64,000 nucleotides of DNA from Lacticigenium naphthae DSM 19658 (GTDB taxonomy: Bacteria > Bacillota > Bacilli > Lactobacillales > Carnobacteriaceae_A), in assembly GCF_000425865.1 (NCBI RefSeq), contig NZ_AUEG01000002.1, positions 62,001 through 126,000 of the forward strand, given 5' to 3'. The number at the start of each line of letters is the position of its first letter. Within the stretch, counting starts at the first letter, position 1. The notes beneath the pieces were generated by a model. That model did not search any database. It was not told the origin of the DNA and saw only the letters and a program-made list of their open reading frames with translations. The position numbers and the translations under genes were made by a program. Positions 17,985 to 26,774 of the stretch are shown piece by piece.

Positions 17985-18028
17985 AAAAAAACTCACCAAA
18001 AAACACTCTCATCGTTTCTTGGTGAGTT
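17985..18028 (-). terminator. Terminator of the cis-prenyltransferase gene
   Basis: On the minus strand AACTCACCAA (18028-18019) pairs with TTGGTGAGTT (17999-17990), followed by Ts (A-run on the plus strand). It lies 80 bp past the gene stop. Confidence 0.75.
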
Positions 18029-18108
18029 CAACTGGTCTTCTCGAATCAACTGGTTCACTTTACAGTATTGAGTGTCACTCTACCAGAGCGTTTACCTTTT
18101 TCATCTGT

Positions 18109-18768
18109 TTACCCACCCAGAGTAACATCCTGGTTTTGGTACCAATGGAGAGCTTCATAAAGTTGCTCTTTTTTGTAATCCGGCCAATATTCCTCCAGAA
18201 CATAAAAGTCGGAGTAGACCGATTGAATTGGTAGAAATCCGCTCAGGCGCCGTTGGCCTCCCCAGCGCAAGATCAGATCGATACGCGAGATATCTTTTGA
18301 GGCAATATGATTTCCCACATTGCCAGTGATAAGGGTCTCCTCATCGTTTAAAGCCTGATTCAAGTCCCAATCCCATCCATAATTGACAAGAAAGTTCACT
18401 TTCATCTTTCCCTCGCCAAAACGTGTACGAGTCGTATAGGGTTTCAATTCTTCCGGAAAAACTTTCGAATCGGTATTCCCTATCACTAGCAGGTCGGCAT
18501 CGAGTTTTTGCAGTTCGCGAACGGAATCCACACAAGCCTTTTGAAATGCACGTGCTTGAAGAGAGGGACGTTTCACATTATCCATCGTAAAGCCATAGAA
18601 GGTCATCTCTTCGACGCCCAGTTCTAGGCAAGCTTCATAGAGTTGAAGTCCAGGCCCGACGCCGTGACGGTATCCCTCTTGCTTCTGCATCCCGTGAGAG
18701 GTTGCCCACCGTCGGTTCCCATCGGGGATGACACCTATATGTCGTGGTAGTCGTTTAAATGTTTTCAT
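18109..18768 (-). CDS. Cis-prenyltransferase (UppS-family) paralogue
   Basis: 219 residues, about 30 shorter than typical UppS. The diphosphate-binding motif IPDGNRRWA is intact, with catalytic D16. The TLYAFSxEN-like motif appears as MTFYGFTMDNVKRP, and the C-terminal signature as DLILRWGGQRRLSGFLP, where canonical UppS has an RTxGExRxSNF pattern. The family condenses isopentenyl diphosphate to long-chain prenyl diphosphates for cell-wall lipid carriers. The altered motifs and short length suggest a paralogue making a different chain length rather than the housekeeping UppS. It is a single gene, convergent with the MurE-like ligase. Confidence 0.85.
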   Translation of the reverse strand: MKTFKRLPRHIGVIPDGNRRWATSHGMQKQEGYRHGVGPGLQLYEACLELGVEEMTFYGFTMDNVKRPSLQARAFQKACVDSVRELQKLDADLLVIGNTDSKVFPEELKPYTTRTRFGEGKMKVNFLVNYGWDWDLNQALNDEETLITGNVGNHIASKDISRIDLILRWGGQRRLSGFLPIQSVYSDFYVLEEYWPDYKKEQLYEALHWYQNQDVTLGG

Positions 18769-19194
18769 AGTGATGTCCTTTCTTTGACGAATTAAGTATC
18801 GACTCTCATTTCACGGAGAATTACAAACAAAACCCGATTTCAACTCCTTTTAAATGGCAATTTAACTTAAAAAAATCAGTCAAGATTTAAATTCACCACT
18901 TTCTAACATGCATGACCTCATCATATCTATTATTTCGCTAAAAATCAATTCTAGTACTCTATCTAAGGAAAAGCAGTCTTTTTCAATATAGTTTCCTTTT
19001 TAAAAATATAATATAGAATTATATAAACACTCAGAAGAATATTTTCACTTATCAGTTGTTTTCTAATAAAATTAAACTGAATCACTATCAAAATAATCTA
19101 TCTTCATGAGATCTTTTTATCTTGTGTTACCTAAAACCTAACTCTATACTGTATGACTAGCTTTTTTAGCAATATAATTATTGGTTTAGTTAGT
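18769..19194. other. AT-rich intergenic region, no gene seen
   Basis: About 425 bp, very AT-rich, with stops in all six frames and no coding frame with a start and ribosome binding site. It holds the promoter region of the cis-prenyltransferase gene on its left side. No other structure was recognised. Confidence 0.5.
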
Positions 19195-19238
19195 AAAAAC
19201 TGGGAGTAAAAGCTAAATCAGCTTTTACCCCCAGTTTT
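19195..19238 (-). terminator. Terminator of the sigma54 sugar-acid operon
   Basis: A 19-bp hairpin (19196-19214 with 19220-19238, one mismatch) lies 14 bp past the dehydratase stop. On the minus strand it ends in a T-rich tail. Confidence 0.85.
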
Positions 19239-19251
19239 AACAGATTTTTAA

Positions 19252-20397
19252 TTACCACTCAGCAATAGTGCCGTCATAATTTTTCCATTTTGGATTGGTC
19301 CACACTAACCCCTCTTGAGAAATTTCATCTATGAGTTCTTCATTAAGTTCCAGTCCTAGACCCGGCTTAGTTGGAAGATCTACAAAACCATCTTTATACT
19401 GGAAAACTTCTTTATTATGAACAAAGTCTAATAAATCAAAACCTTTATTGTAGTGAATGCCTAAACTCTGCTCTTGTATGAACACATTCGGAGTACAAGC
19501 ATCAACTTGTAACGTTGCAGCTAAAGCAATTGGTCCATAAGGAGCATGTGGTGCAACAGCTACATCGTAAGCTTCAGCCATCGCTGCTATTTTCTTGGTC
19601 TCTAAAATACCACCAACTAAAGCAACGTCTGGTTGAATGATGTCGATACTGCCTTGATTGAAGATGTTTTTAAAAGCCCATCTACTATACAAGCGTTCTC
19701 CAGTTGCTAGTGGTGTAGCTACATGGTGTGCTATTTCAGAGAATGCCTCCTCATTTTCTGGAAGTACAACTTCTTCTAAAAACATAGGTTTCAAAGGTTC
19801 AAGCTCTCTAGCCAATACTTTTGCCATCCCTTTGTGTACTCTACCATGGAAATCTACGGCAACTTCCATTTCATATCCTAATTTTTCCCGTATAGAAGCA
19901 AATCTGTCGACTACTTTTTGTACTTCTTTAAATGAGTCGATATAATGCAATTCTTGAGTGGCGTTCATTTTAACAGCTCTGAACCCTCTATCATATCTAT
20001 CCATAGCTTCAGTCGCTACATCTTCAGGCCTATCGCCTCCAATCCATGAATAAACTTTTATGTTATCACGTGCAGCTCCACCCAATAATTCGTAGACAGG
20101 AACATTAAAATATTTCCCTTTAATATCCCATAAAGCCATCTCTATTCCGGATACAATTGTTCCATTAATTGGTCCACCTCTAAAGAATGAGCGGTGAAGT
20201 TCTTGCCATAATCTTTCAATCTCAAAAGGATTTCGACCAATAATTCTATTGCCCATTTCGTAAGCACCAGAGACGACCATCTCTGTTTTCGTACCTGATA
20301 TCATTTCTCCCCAGCCATCAATGCCTTCGTCTGTACTAATTTTTATAAAAATCCACCGCGGTTTGACCTTGTAAACTTTAATATCTGTAATTTCCAT
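19252..20397 (-). CDS. dgoD: Enolase-superfamily sugar-acid dehydratase (D-galactonate dehydratase-like)
   Basis: 381 residues, the length of DgoD. It has the capping domain, then the barrel with Mg ligands D182 (VDFHGR), E208 (FLEEV) and E234 (TGERL). H184 and H284 (APHAPYGPI) are the acid/base histidines characteristic of galactonate dehydratase. The family dehydrates D-galactonate to 2-keto-3-deoxygalactonate. It is the last gene of a PTS operon that also encodes a KDPG-type aldolase but no kinase, so its natural substrate may be a phosphorylated sugar acid delivered by the PTS. This is an inference; the phosphate pocket cannot be judged by eye. It starts 21 bp after EIIC with a GGGGGA site. 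Confidence 0.85.
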   Translation of the reverse strand: MEITDIKVYKVKPRWIFIKISTDEGIDGWGEMISGTKTEMVVSGAYEMGNRIIGRNPFEIERLWQELHRSFFRGGPINGTIVSGIEMALWDIKGKYFNVPVYELLGGAARDNIKVYSWIGGDRPEDVATEAMDRYDRGFRAVKMNATQELHYIDSFKEVQKVVDRFASIREKLGYEMEVAVDFHGRVHKGMAKVLARELEPLKPMFLEEVVLPENEEAFSEIAHHVATPLATGERLYSRWAFKNIFNQGSIDIIQPDVALVGGILETKKIAAMAEAYDVAVAPHAPYGPIALAATLQVDACTPNVFIQEQSLGIHYNKGFDLLDFVHNKEVFQYKDGFVDLPTKPGLGLELNEELIDEISQEGLVWTNPKWKNYDGTIAEW

Positions 20398-20418
20398 TAT
20401 ATATCCCCCATCAAGTAG

Positions 20419-21813
20419 TTATGTTGACTGCTCTCCCATTTCTAATTCTCTTTGTTCTCTAACTTGCTTCGATTTAGGTTTCATAACTTCAAAGTAATAC
20501 CAGAAAATCCCAATGATAACTATCATCGTAGGAAGCGTAACTAGTAACGGACCAACAAAAGCAAAAAATACTAAGAAACTATGTGTTAAGCTTGTTGCTG
20601 AAAATGATGAAATCAATAGAGCGCCACCAGCAACAGCTACTTCAATACCTACAGAACCTGCAAGGTCAGTAAGGATAGGGGCTGTAATCGTACCTGCATA
20701 TAAAATTGCAGCACTTGTTGCTAATCCCAAAATAATATTCTTGAAAAAATTCCCCCGTGTGAGCGCAACGATTAAAGCAATTCTAAAAGGAATAATCGCT
20801 AAATCAGCGAAAGGTAACATTCTATTTCCAGGCAAAATAAATGCGAGTCCAATGGTCAAAGGAATTAAAATTAATGCAGTTGTAATTACATCTTGGTTTC
20901 CAACTACAACTGCTGCATCTAGACCAATAAACAATTTTCTGTCTTTGAATTTCTTTTGAGACCAGTTTTGTGCTGCTTCAGAGATGGGCATTAATCCTTC
21001 TACAAATAAAGAGGTCATTTTAGGAATAATGACTAATACCGCAGCCATACTTACACCTAATTGTAGTGAAGTAGTGACATCGTATCCACCTAATAATCCA
21101 ATAGCTGATCCTAAAATTAAACCTAGAACCATTTGATCTCCGAAAAACCCGAGATATTTTTGAACATCTTTAAGAGTAATATTAATTTTCTTTATTCCTG
21201 GAATTCTATCTAATAGCCAGTTTAAAGGCCAAGCAAGCACCAACGTGGAGGTTGCTGACACTGTTGGTAGAGAAACTCCCGGAATACCAAAGAATTTTTC
21301 AATCATTGGCTGCGACCAATCAGCTATTTTAAAAGTTGTAATCGCCATAACAACTGAAGCTCCAATCCCAAGCCATATATTTTTTGTAACATAGTGAACC
21401 ATTATTCCAACAATAGCCATATGATGATAATTCCAGATGTCTACATCTAAAGTATTTGTTGTCCTAGTTAACAGCATGAGAATGTTTACTGCAAATATTG
21501 AAATAACAATAAACACAATGATAGGAGAAGACCAGGTGACAGCTGCTATAGAGCCCCAGCCTACATCTAGAACATCTAAATTAATACCAATATTATCCAC
21601 CATTGCTTGAGAAGCAGGGCCGAGATTTGAAGCCATGTAATCTAGTAATAATCTAATCCCGGCAAACCCAATCCCTAATGTTAAACCAGATTTAAATGCT
21701 TTGCCTAATTTCAAGCCAAAAAACAAGCCAATAACAGTTATAACAATGGGCAACATTACTGTTGGACCAGCGCCAATGATCCAATCGAAACCTGACATTA
21801 TTGCATCCCACAT
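20419..21813 (-). CDS. PTS EIIC, galactitol (GatC) family
   Basis: 464 residues with about ten to twelve hydrophobic segments. The opening (GFDWIIGAGPTVMLPIVITV) and the DIWNYHHMAIVG and PMIEKFFGIPGVSLPT regions are typical of GatC/SgcC permeases, which carry the substrate across the membrane during phosphorylation. It sits between EIIB (23 bp) and the dehydratase (21 bp) with an AGGAGG site. The substrate is probably an acidic hexose derivative, judged from the dehydratase and aldolase in the same operon. Confidence 0.88.
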   Translation of the reverse strand: MWDAIMSGFDWIIGAGPTVMLPIVITVIGLFFGLKLGKAFKSGLTLGIGFAGIRLLLDYMASNLGPASQAMVDNIGINLDVLDVGWGSIAAVTWSSPIIVFIVISIFAVNILMLLTRTTNTLDVDIWNYHHMAIVGIMVHYVTKNIWLGIGASVVMAITTFKIADWSQPMIEKFFGIPGVSLPTVSATSTLVLAWPLNWLLDRIPGIKKINITLKDVQKYLGFFGDQMVLGLILGSAIGLLGGYDVTTSLQLGVSMAAVLVIIPKMTSLFVEGLMPISEAAQNWSQKKFKDRKLFIGLDAAVVVGNQDVITTALILIPLTIGLAFILPGNRMLPFADLAIIPFRIALIVALTRGNFFKNIILGLATSAAILYAGTITAPILTDLAGSVGIEVAVAGGALLISSFSATSLTHSFLVFFAFVGPLLVTLPTMIVIIGIFWYYFEVMKPKSKQVREQRELEMGEQST

Positions 21814-21836
21814 AATTTTTCCTCCTCAGTCTTTTT

Positions 21837-22112
21837 TTATTTTAAATAGCTCAAAATCTCTTTTAAGGTCTCTTCTTTACCAACACCAGTTAATAATGAT
21901 AATCCACCTACCACGGGAGTTTTAACTTGTCCGCCAAATTGTCCAGTTGTTACAACTAAATCATAATCGTCTCCTTTTCCAGGAACCTCCATTAATTTAC
22001 ATTGTTCGGTCTTAATATTTATTCTTTCATTTTCTGCATATTCTTTTATTTTTGAAGCTACTACTGTTGATGTTGCAATTCCATTTCCACAAGCTACTAA
22101 AACTCTTTTCAT
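21837..22112 (-). CDS. PTS EIIB, galactitol (GatB) family
   Basis: 91 residues with the active cysteine C8 in VACGNGIATSTVV, the P-loop-like phospho-cysteine motif of the lactose/galactitol EIIB fold. It passes phosphate from EIIA to the incoming substrate. Length is normal. It lies 17 bp after EIIA and 23 bp before EIIC. Confidence 0.92.
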   Translation of the reverse strand: MKRVLVACGNGIATSTVVASKIKEYAENERINIKTEQCKLMEVPGKGDDYDLVVTTGQFGGQVKTPVVGGLSLLTGVGKEETLKEILSYLK

Positions 22113-22129
22113 TTTAAATTCCTCCTATT

Positions 22130-22600
22130 TTATTCTTGCTTTTGATATAAATATGGCTCTAACATTTCTAAAACTCCACTTTTATTCGAAGTGTTTACAA
22201 TTCTATTTGTTAATTCTTCATTTTGAATGATAGTTACTACCTTTTGCAACATTTCTATTTGTCCATGTGGTTCTTTAATAGCTAGCATTATAACCATTTG
22301 GACACCTAACTCAGTTTCTGTATTTTCCATTGAGTTAAAGAGAACTGGCTTCTTTAATATTCCAATCGCTATCGAGGTCTCATTCACTAAATTGTTATCT
22401 GCATGAGGTATGGCTATGTTCACTCCTGGTGAAGGTAACCCAGTGGGGTAAACTTTTTCTCTTTCTAAAATAGCTTGTTGATATTCAGCTTTTACTAAAT
22501 CTCGTTTACATAACTCTTCTGAAAGAAATAAGAGTACCTCTTCTTTTGTATTTAAGTCTAAGTCTATAAAAACCAAGCTTTTGCTAAGATCAAGATCCAT
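22130..22600 (-). CDS. PTS EIIA, fructose/mannitol/galactitol type
   Basis: The longest frame starts 45 bp earlier inside the aldolase gene. The ATG at 22600 follows AAAGGAAAG and gives 156 residues, the normal EIIA size. The phospho-accepting histidine is H66 in AIPHADNN, preceded by YPTGLPSPGVNI. It takes phosphate from HPr and hands it to EIIB. It is the second gene after the sigma54 promoter, 16 bp past the aldolase stop. Confidence 0.92.
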   Translation of the reverse strand: MDLDLSKSLVFIDLDLNTKEEVLLFLSEELCKRDLVKAEYQQAILEREKVYPTGLPSPGVNIAIPHADNNLVNETSIAIGILKKPVLFNSMENTETELGVQMVIMLAIKEPHGQIEMLQKVVTIIQNEELTNRIVNTSNKSGVLEMLEPYLYQKQE

Positions 22601-22616
22601 AATGACTTTCCTTTCT

Positions 22617-23252
22617 TTATTTATTGATGTTATTCTTTTCTTCAAAAGAGTTCAAAGATTTCTTCAAGTTCTTTATATCTTGGTTTATTATATCCTCTTT
22701 ATTAAATATTCCGGAACCAATCCCGACAAAGCTTGCACCGTTTTCAAAAAAAGCATAAGTGTTCTCGGCAGTTATTCCTCCAACAGCCATCAGAGGAAGT
22801 TTCCCTAATGGCGATTGGACATCACTAAAGAATTTGTACCCTACTGTTCTTGCTGGAAAAACTTTTATAATATCTGCTCCATTTGTTTTTAACTCAACTA
22901 TTTCAGAAGGTGTCATAGCTGCTGGCACAACAATTATATTGTTATTATTACAATATTTTATAACCTCTTTTTCCAGTTTAATAGGAGATAAAATAAATTT
23001 AGCGCCTGACTGAATCGCTCTTTTTGTATCTTCAAGATTTAATACTGTCCCAGCACCAATATGAAATTTACCGCCATACTTATTAGATATTTTCTTAATC
23101 GTTTTAAATACATCTGGTGAATTTAAAGTAATTTCAAGTGCATACTTCTCTTGTTTGTTTTCTTCTTCTAATAATTGTATTACAGTATTTACCTGTTCAA
23201 AATTATAGCCTCTTAAGATAATCGTAACTTTTGGAAAATTACTCTCTGTCAT
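22617..23252 (-). CDS. KDPG/KDPGal-type 2-keto-3-deoxy-phosphosugar-acid aldolase
   Basis: 211 residues. The class I aldolase Schiff-base lysine is K130 in ADIIKVFPA, and the catalytic glutamate is E40 in ALEITL. GAGTVL and MAVGGITAEN form the phosphate-binding loops. It cleaves 2-keto-3-deoxy-6-phospho-gluconate or -galactonate to pyruvate and glyceraldehyde-3-phosphate. It is the first structural gene behind the -24/-12 promoter, with a GGGGAGG site. A phospho-specific aldolase beside a dehydratase, with no kinase, implies phosphorylation earlier, at PTS uptake. Confidence 0.9.
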   Translation of the reverse strand: MTESNFPKVTIILRGYNFEQVNTVIQLLEEENKQEKYALEITLNSPDVFKTIKKISNKYGGKFHIGAGTVLNLEDTKRAIQSGAKFILSPIKLEKEVIKYCNNNNIIVVPAAMTPSEIVELKTNGADIIKVFPARTVGYKFFSDVQSPLGKLPLMAVGGITAENTYAFFENGASFVGIGSGIFNKEDIINQDIKNLKKSLNSFEEKNNINK

Positions 23253-23282
23253 TTTTCAACCTCCCCTCTCACTTTATATTAA

Positions 23283-23298
23283 GCAAATACCATGCCAA
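23283..23298 (-). promoter_or_regulatory. Sigma54 (-24/-12) promoter of the PTS/aldolase/dehydratase operon
   Basis: On the minus strand the sequence TTGGCATGGTATTTGC has GG (23296-23295) and GC (23284-23283) separated by exactly 10 bases, matching YTGGCACG-N4-TTGC with one change. It lies between the stop of the activator gene and the aldolase gene, 30 bp upstream of the aldolase start codon. Its partner activator is the adjacent gene with a GAFTGA loop. Confidence 0.85.
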
Positions 23299-23306
23299 CT
23301 TTTGGC

Positions 23307-26180
23307 TCAAATTGTATTTTTTGTCAAAATGGAGTATATCTCTTGGGGAGAAGTTGCAGATTGAAGGTTATCTATAGTGTCTTTGCTATAGATAACCTTG
23401 TATAAGTGTTCAATTTCTTCAGTATTTTTTTCGGTAAGTGCAAGCATAAAAATTATGTCAACATATTGATTGTTTTCCCATATAATTGGTTTGGCCAATT
23501 TTGTAACCACTATGGCTGGATTTGTTACAAATTCACCTTCCCCATGTGGAATCGCAATTCCTCCTTCTAAATAAGTGTTTCCCATTGTTTCTCTTTTATA
23601 AACACTCAAAGAATAATCGAGATTTACATCCTCCTGTATTTCTAATTGAGTCACCATTTTGTCAATAACATCATTTTTCATAATAAATTTCTCTTCTACA
23701 TATATAGAATCTAAATCAATCAAATCTTTTAATGGGTTTTTAGGTATGATCAATTTATCCTTTTGTATTATGTTAATCAGCTTATCGCTATCGTTAAATA
23801 GTGTTTCTGCTGACATAAACGGAACATTTTCATAGTTTAAATTGACTGTTCCAATGATGGCTATAATTTCTTTTGATTGCGATATCTCATCTAATTTACT
23901 AAAGGTATCTTTACTTGAAAAATAACCGACAGGAAGAATTTCAATATTATCAGGAATGCGTTCAATGGACGTTTCAATATAGTTTTTTAGTACTTGTGCA
24001 GCTCCCTCACCTGTTAAACAAAGGGTAATGATGGCTTTTTCTTTTTTTATAGAATCAACAAACGTACTTCCTGTCAAAAATTGTTTTGTATCAATATCTT
24101 TTGCAATATCTTCTAGCGTATCTTCGGGTAATAATGAACGTCTGACTGATTCAATTACCATTAGGGTATCCACTCGCCCTATAACACGGACATCAATACC
24201 TGTACGTGCAGTTATAATATCTCCAAAAAGAATTAAAGAACCCATATCCGCTAATATTATAACCCCTTTTCCTTGATTAGCTTTTTCTATGATAGGCAGT
24301 GTTTTTTCTAACATTAAATTAGGTGAGTCTGTTAATCCCATTTCCAAACCGATAGCATGAGTTACACCTAGCAACTTATTTGCTACTTCTGCCATCCCTT
24401 TAGCAACATGGCCATGAGATAAAACAACGACTCCAATTTTTTGAGTATTCTTTTGAACACTTCCTTTAAAGTTTTTCAGGTACATTGCTATAAATCCTAC
24501 TTCATCTTCAGATAAATCCACGTTGAATTGTTGGTCTATATATATTTTGATACGGGTGGCTACTTGAAACTCTTCAACATACTTATGTTTTATATTGACT
24601 AAATTAGGATTTTTTGTTCCTTTATTTAATAAGAATCGATTTATAGCCGAATTTAAATGAATTGATAATGGGAAAAAAAGATTAGGATCCAAGTTAGAAA
24701 TATATTTTTTAGCAATTTCAAAGCTTCCTTTTGCTGCATCTATTGCCTTTTTCCCGATGACATTTTGTAAAATTTCATGATTCATCTCTTTGTTATTAAT
24801 TACTTTTGATAACCGTTTCATCTCGTTATCTAGTTGTTGGCTTAAGACTTTATTTATTTGATTTATAGTATAATCTTCTGATCTCATTGTGTTATAGGTG
24901 TTTTCAATGTAATCATAAATAGTCGTCGTTTCTAGATTACTTGGAGAATGAACTAATTGTTTGTTATCACTTTCATCAATAAGTAAATCATCTAAACTAT
25001 ACGAGTATACTTCTGTATCAAAGTAACTCTTATTGATAATTTCGTCCATAATAAATCGCGGTAGGTCTTGGAAAGTTACTAATACATTTTTTTGAAGATT
25101 TAAAGTGGACTGTAGAAACCCTTTAGCAGAAGTGGCTTGAATATCACTTTTTAATTGCCCTATATTACCTTGACAAGAATAAGATAAAAATGACTTTATT
25201 ACATCTCGTTTAATTTTAAATGGTTTTCCCACGCGTTTACTTTCATCTTTAAAAAATAATTCAATAAACTCAAATCGTTCTTTAATGGTTCGCTCGTGGT
25301 ACCCTGGCAAATTAATTGCTATTGGGATTCTTCGTCTAAAAGTCAATAACAATGCCTCTGAAGGATCTTCTGTTGTAGCTCCGATTAGTAGTAAATCACT
25401 TGAGTGGGTAAGTTCTGTTTCTCCCATCCTTCTGTAAAGTTTTTGATCTAACAAATAAAATAAAATCTCCTGTCCTTCTGGTGGTAATCGGTGAATTTCA
25501 TCTAAGAACAGAATTCCTTTGTCACAAATTTCTACCAATCCTTTTTTATCTTCACCTGCACCGGTAAATGCACCTTTAGTATGACCAAATAGTTGAGAGA
25601 GTAATAGCTGTGGATTATCGGCATAATCAGCGCAATTTAAAATTTCAAAAGGAGAATTTTCATTAAAATTAGAAGTTGTTTTAGCGTACTCATACATATT
25701 TTTTGCTAAAAAACTTTTCCCAGAGCCTGACGGACCTGTTATAAGAGTGTGTAATCCTCTGGGAGGGTAGAGTACAGAAGCCTTTGCTTGATTTATTTGT
25801 GTTTTTAAACTTTCGTCAACTCCTATTATTGTATTGAAAGGGTTATATTTTTTATCCGCAACCTCATTTTCACTACTAAAGTTGCTGTCCATAATTTCTT
25901 TTTTCAACTTATTAACAGAGGACCGAGCAATTTTAAATCCACGCTCATTTAATAATTCAGTCAACTTTCGTTCAGATAATTTTGAGTTGTCTGTTAAAAT
26001 ATCAATAATCTCTTTTTCAATGATTTCTGCCCTTCTATCGCGAGAATCTGAAATAGAATGTTCTATTCTTAGCTTAGTTACTGTCTCTCTTGAAGTGTTT
26101 AGATAATGTGCTAGCTGACTATCTGTGTATGGATTTTTAGGGTCTTCTTCTTTGATTAATTTTTTTAATTTAGTCAACAT
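23307..26180 (-). CDS. LevR-type sigma54-dependent activator with PRD and PTS domains
   Basis: 957 residues from the ATG at 26180; a TTG 9 bases earlier would sit on the ribosome binding site. Domains in order: two short helix-turn-helix-like segments (about 18-41 and 68-96); an AAA+ domain with Walker A GPSGSGKS (149-156), the sigma54-contacting loop GAFTGA and Walker B ILFLDEIHR; a PRD region; an EIIA-Man-like domain (VVLSHGHVAKGM, then ILADMGSL); a GatB-like segment (LCLTGEGAA); and a C-terminal EIIA-Mtl/Fru-like domain with AIPHGEG. Phosphorylation by HPr and by the operon EIIB would tune activity. Both N-terminal segments resemble the RpoN box of sigma54 itself, which is unusual for a LevR. 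Confidence 0.92.
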   Translation of the reverse strand: MLTKLKKLIKEEDPKNPYTDSQLAHYLNTSRETVTKLRIEHSISDSRDRRAEIIEKEIIDILTDNSKLSERKLTELLNERGFKIARSSVNKLKKEIMDSNFSSENEVADKKYNPFNTIIGVDESLKTQINQAKASVLYPPRGLHTLITGPSGSGKSFLAKNMYEYAKTTSNFNENSPFEILNCADYADNPQLLLSQLFGHTKGAFTGAGEDKKGLVEICDKGILFLDEIHRLPPEGQEILFYLLDQKLYRRMGETELTHSSDLLLIGATTEDPSEALLLTFRRRIPIAINLPGYHERTIKERFEFIELFFKDESKRVGKPFKIKRDVIKSFLSYSCQGNIGQLKSDIQATSAKGFLQSTLNLQKNVLVTFQDLPRFIMDEIINKSYFDTEVYSYSLDDLLIDESDNKQLVHSPSNLETTTIYDYIENTYNTMRSEDYTINQINKVLSQQLDNEMKRLSKVINNKEMNHEILQNVIGKKAIDAAKGSFEIAKKYISNLDPNLFFPLSIHLNSAINRFLLNKGTKNPNLVNIKHKYVEEFQVATRIKIYIDQQFNVDLSEDEVGFIAMYLKNFKGSVQKNTQKIGVVVLSHGHVAKGMAEVANKLLGVTHAIGLEMGLTDSPNLMLEKTLPIIEKANQGKGVIILADMGSLILFGDIITARTGIDVRVIGRVDTLMVIESVRRSLLPEDTLEDIAKDIDTKQFLTGSTFVDSIKKEKAIITLCLTGEGAAQVLKNYIETSIERIPDNIEILPVGYFSSKDTFSKLDEISQSKEIIAIIGTVNLNYENVPFMSAETLFNDSDKLINIIQKDKLIIPKNPLKDLIDLDSIYVEEKFIMKNDVIDKMVTQLEIQEDVNLDYSLSVYKRETMGNTYLEGGIAIPHGEGEFVTNPAIVVTKLAKPIIWENNQYVDIIFMLALTEKNTEEIEHLYKVIYSKDTIDNLQSATSPQEIYSILTKNTI

Positions 26181-26774
26181 AAAAAACAACTCCTTTAATT
26201 TTTGTTCCTTATAGTCTATTTTTTGATTTTAATTATTCTACTGCTTCAACCTTTCTATTTGTCAATCCACATTCTCACCATAATATATATATAAATATCC
26301 ATACCTTGCCTTCAATTTATTACTCAATTCTATTACATTTAATTAACACTTAAAACCTACACTAATAACGCGACTAAGGCAATACTCTTTATAGATTCAA
26401 CTTAAAAAGAGTATCGTGAACAAGGTATGCTTGAAACAATACACACTTAAAAATTAAGTTTTATCAATTTTCACATCTTCTATCACATAATACACTAATT
26501 TAATTATTCGTACTTTTCTACACTGTTTAAAGTACTTTTATAATTTTCCATATAAAATAATCATTCTATCCAATTATTTTATATGGAAATTTTACTGACT
26601 ATAAATATATTTCTATTAAACCTTTCTCCATGTCCACTTTCTATCATTATTTGATTCAATTGCGGCTTTTCTAATCTTTTCATAGACCTTTTTTATATTT
26701 CTAACTATACATGTTCAAGTATTTTGACAATACTATTCGTAATTATTAAATCTCTTTAATCCATAATACTCAAC
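26181..26774. other. AT-rich region upstream of the LevR-type activator
   Basis: About 590 bp with stops in all frames and no convincing gene. On the minus strand TTGACA (26265-26260) and TAGAAT (26240-26235) are 19 bases apart, a possible but loosely spaced promoter for the activator gene. Several AT-rich inverted repeats are present but none has enough GC to call. Confidence 0.4.
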
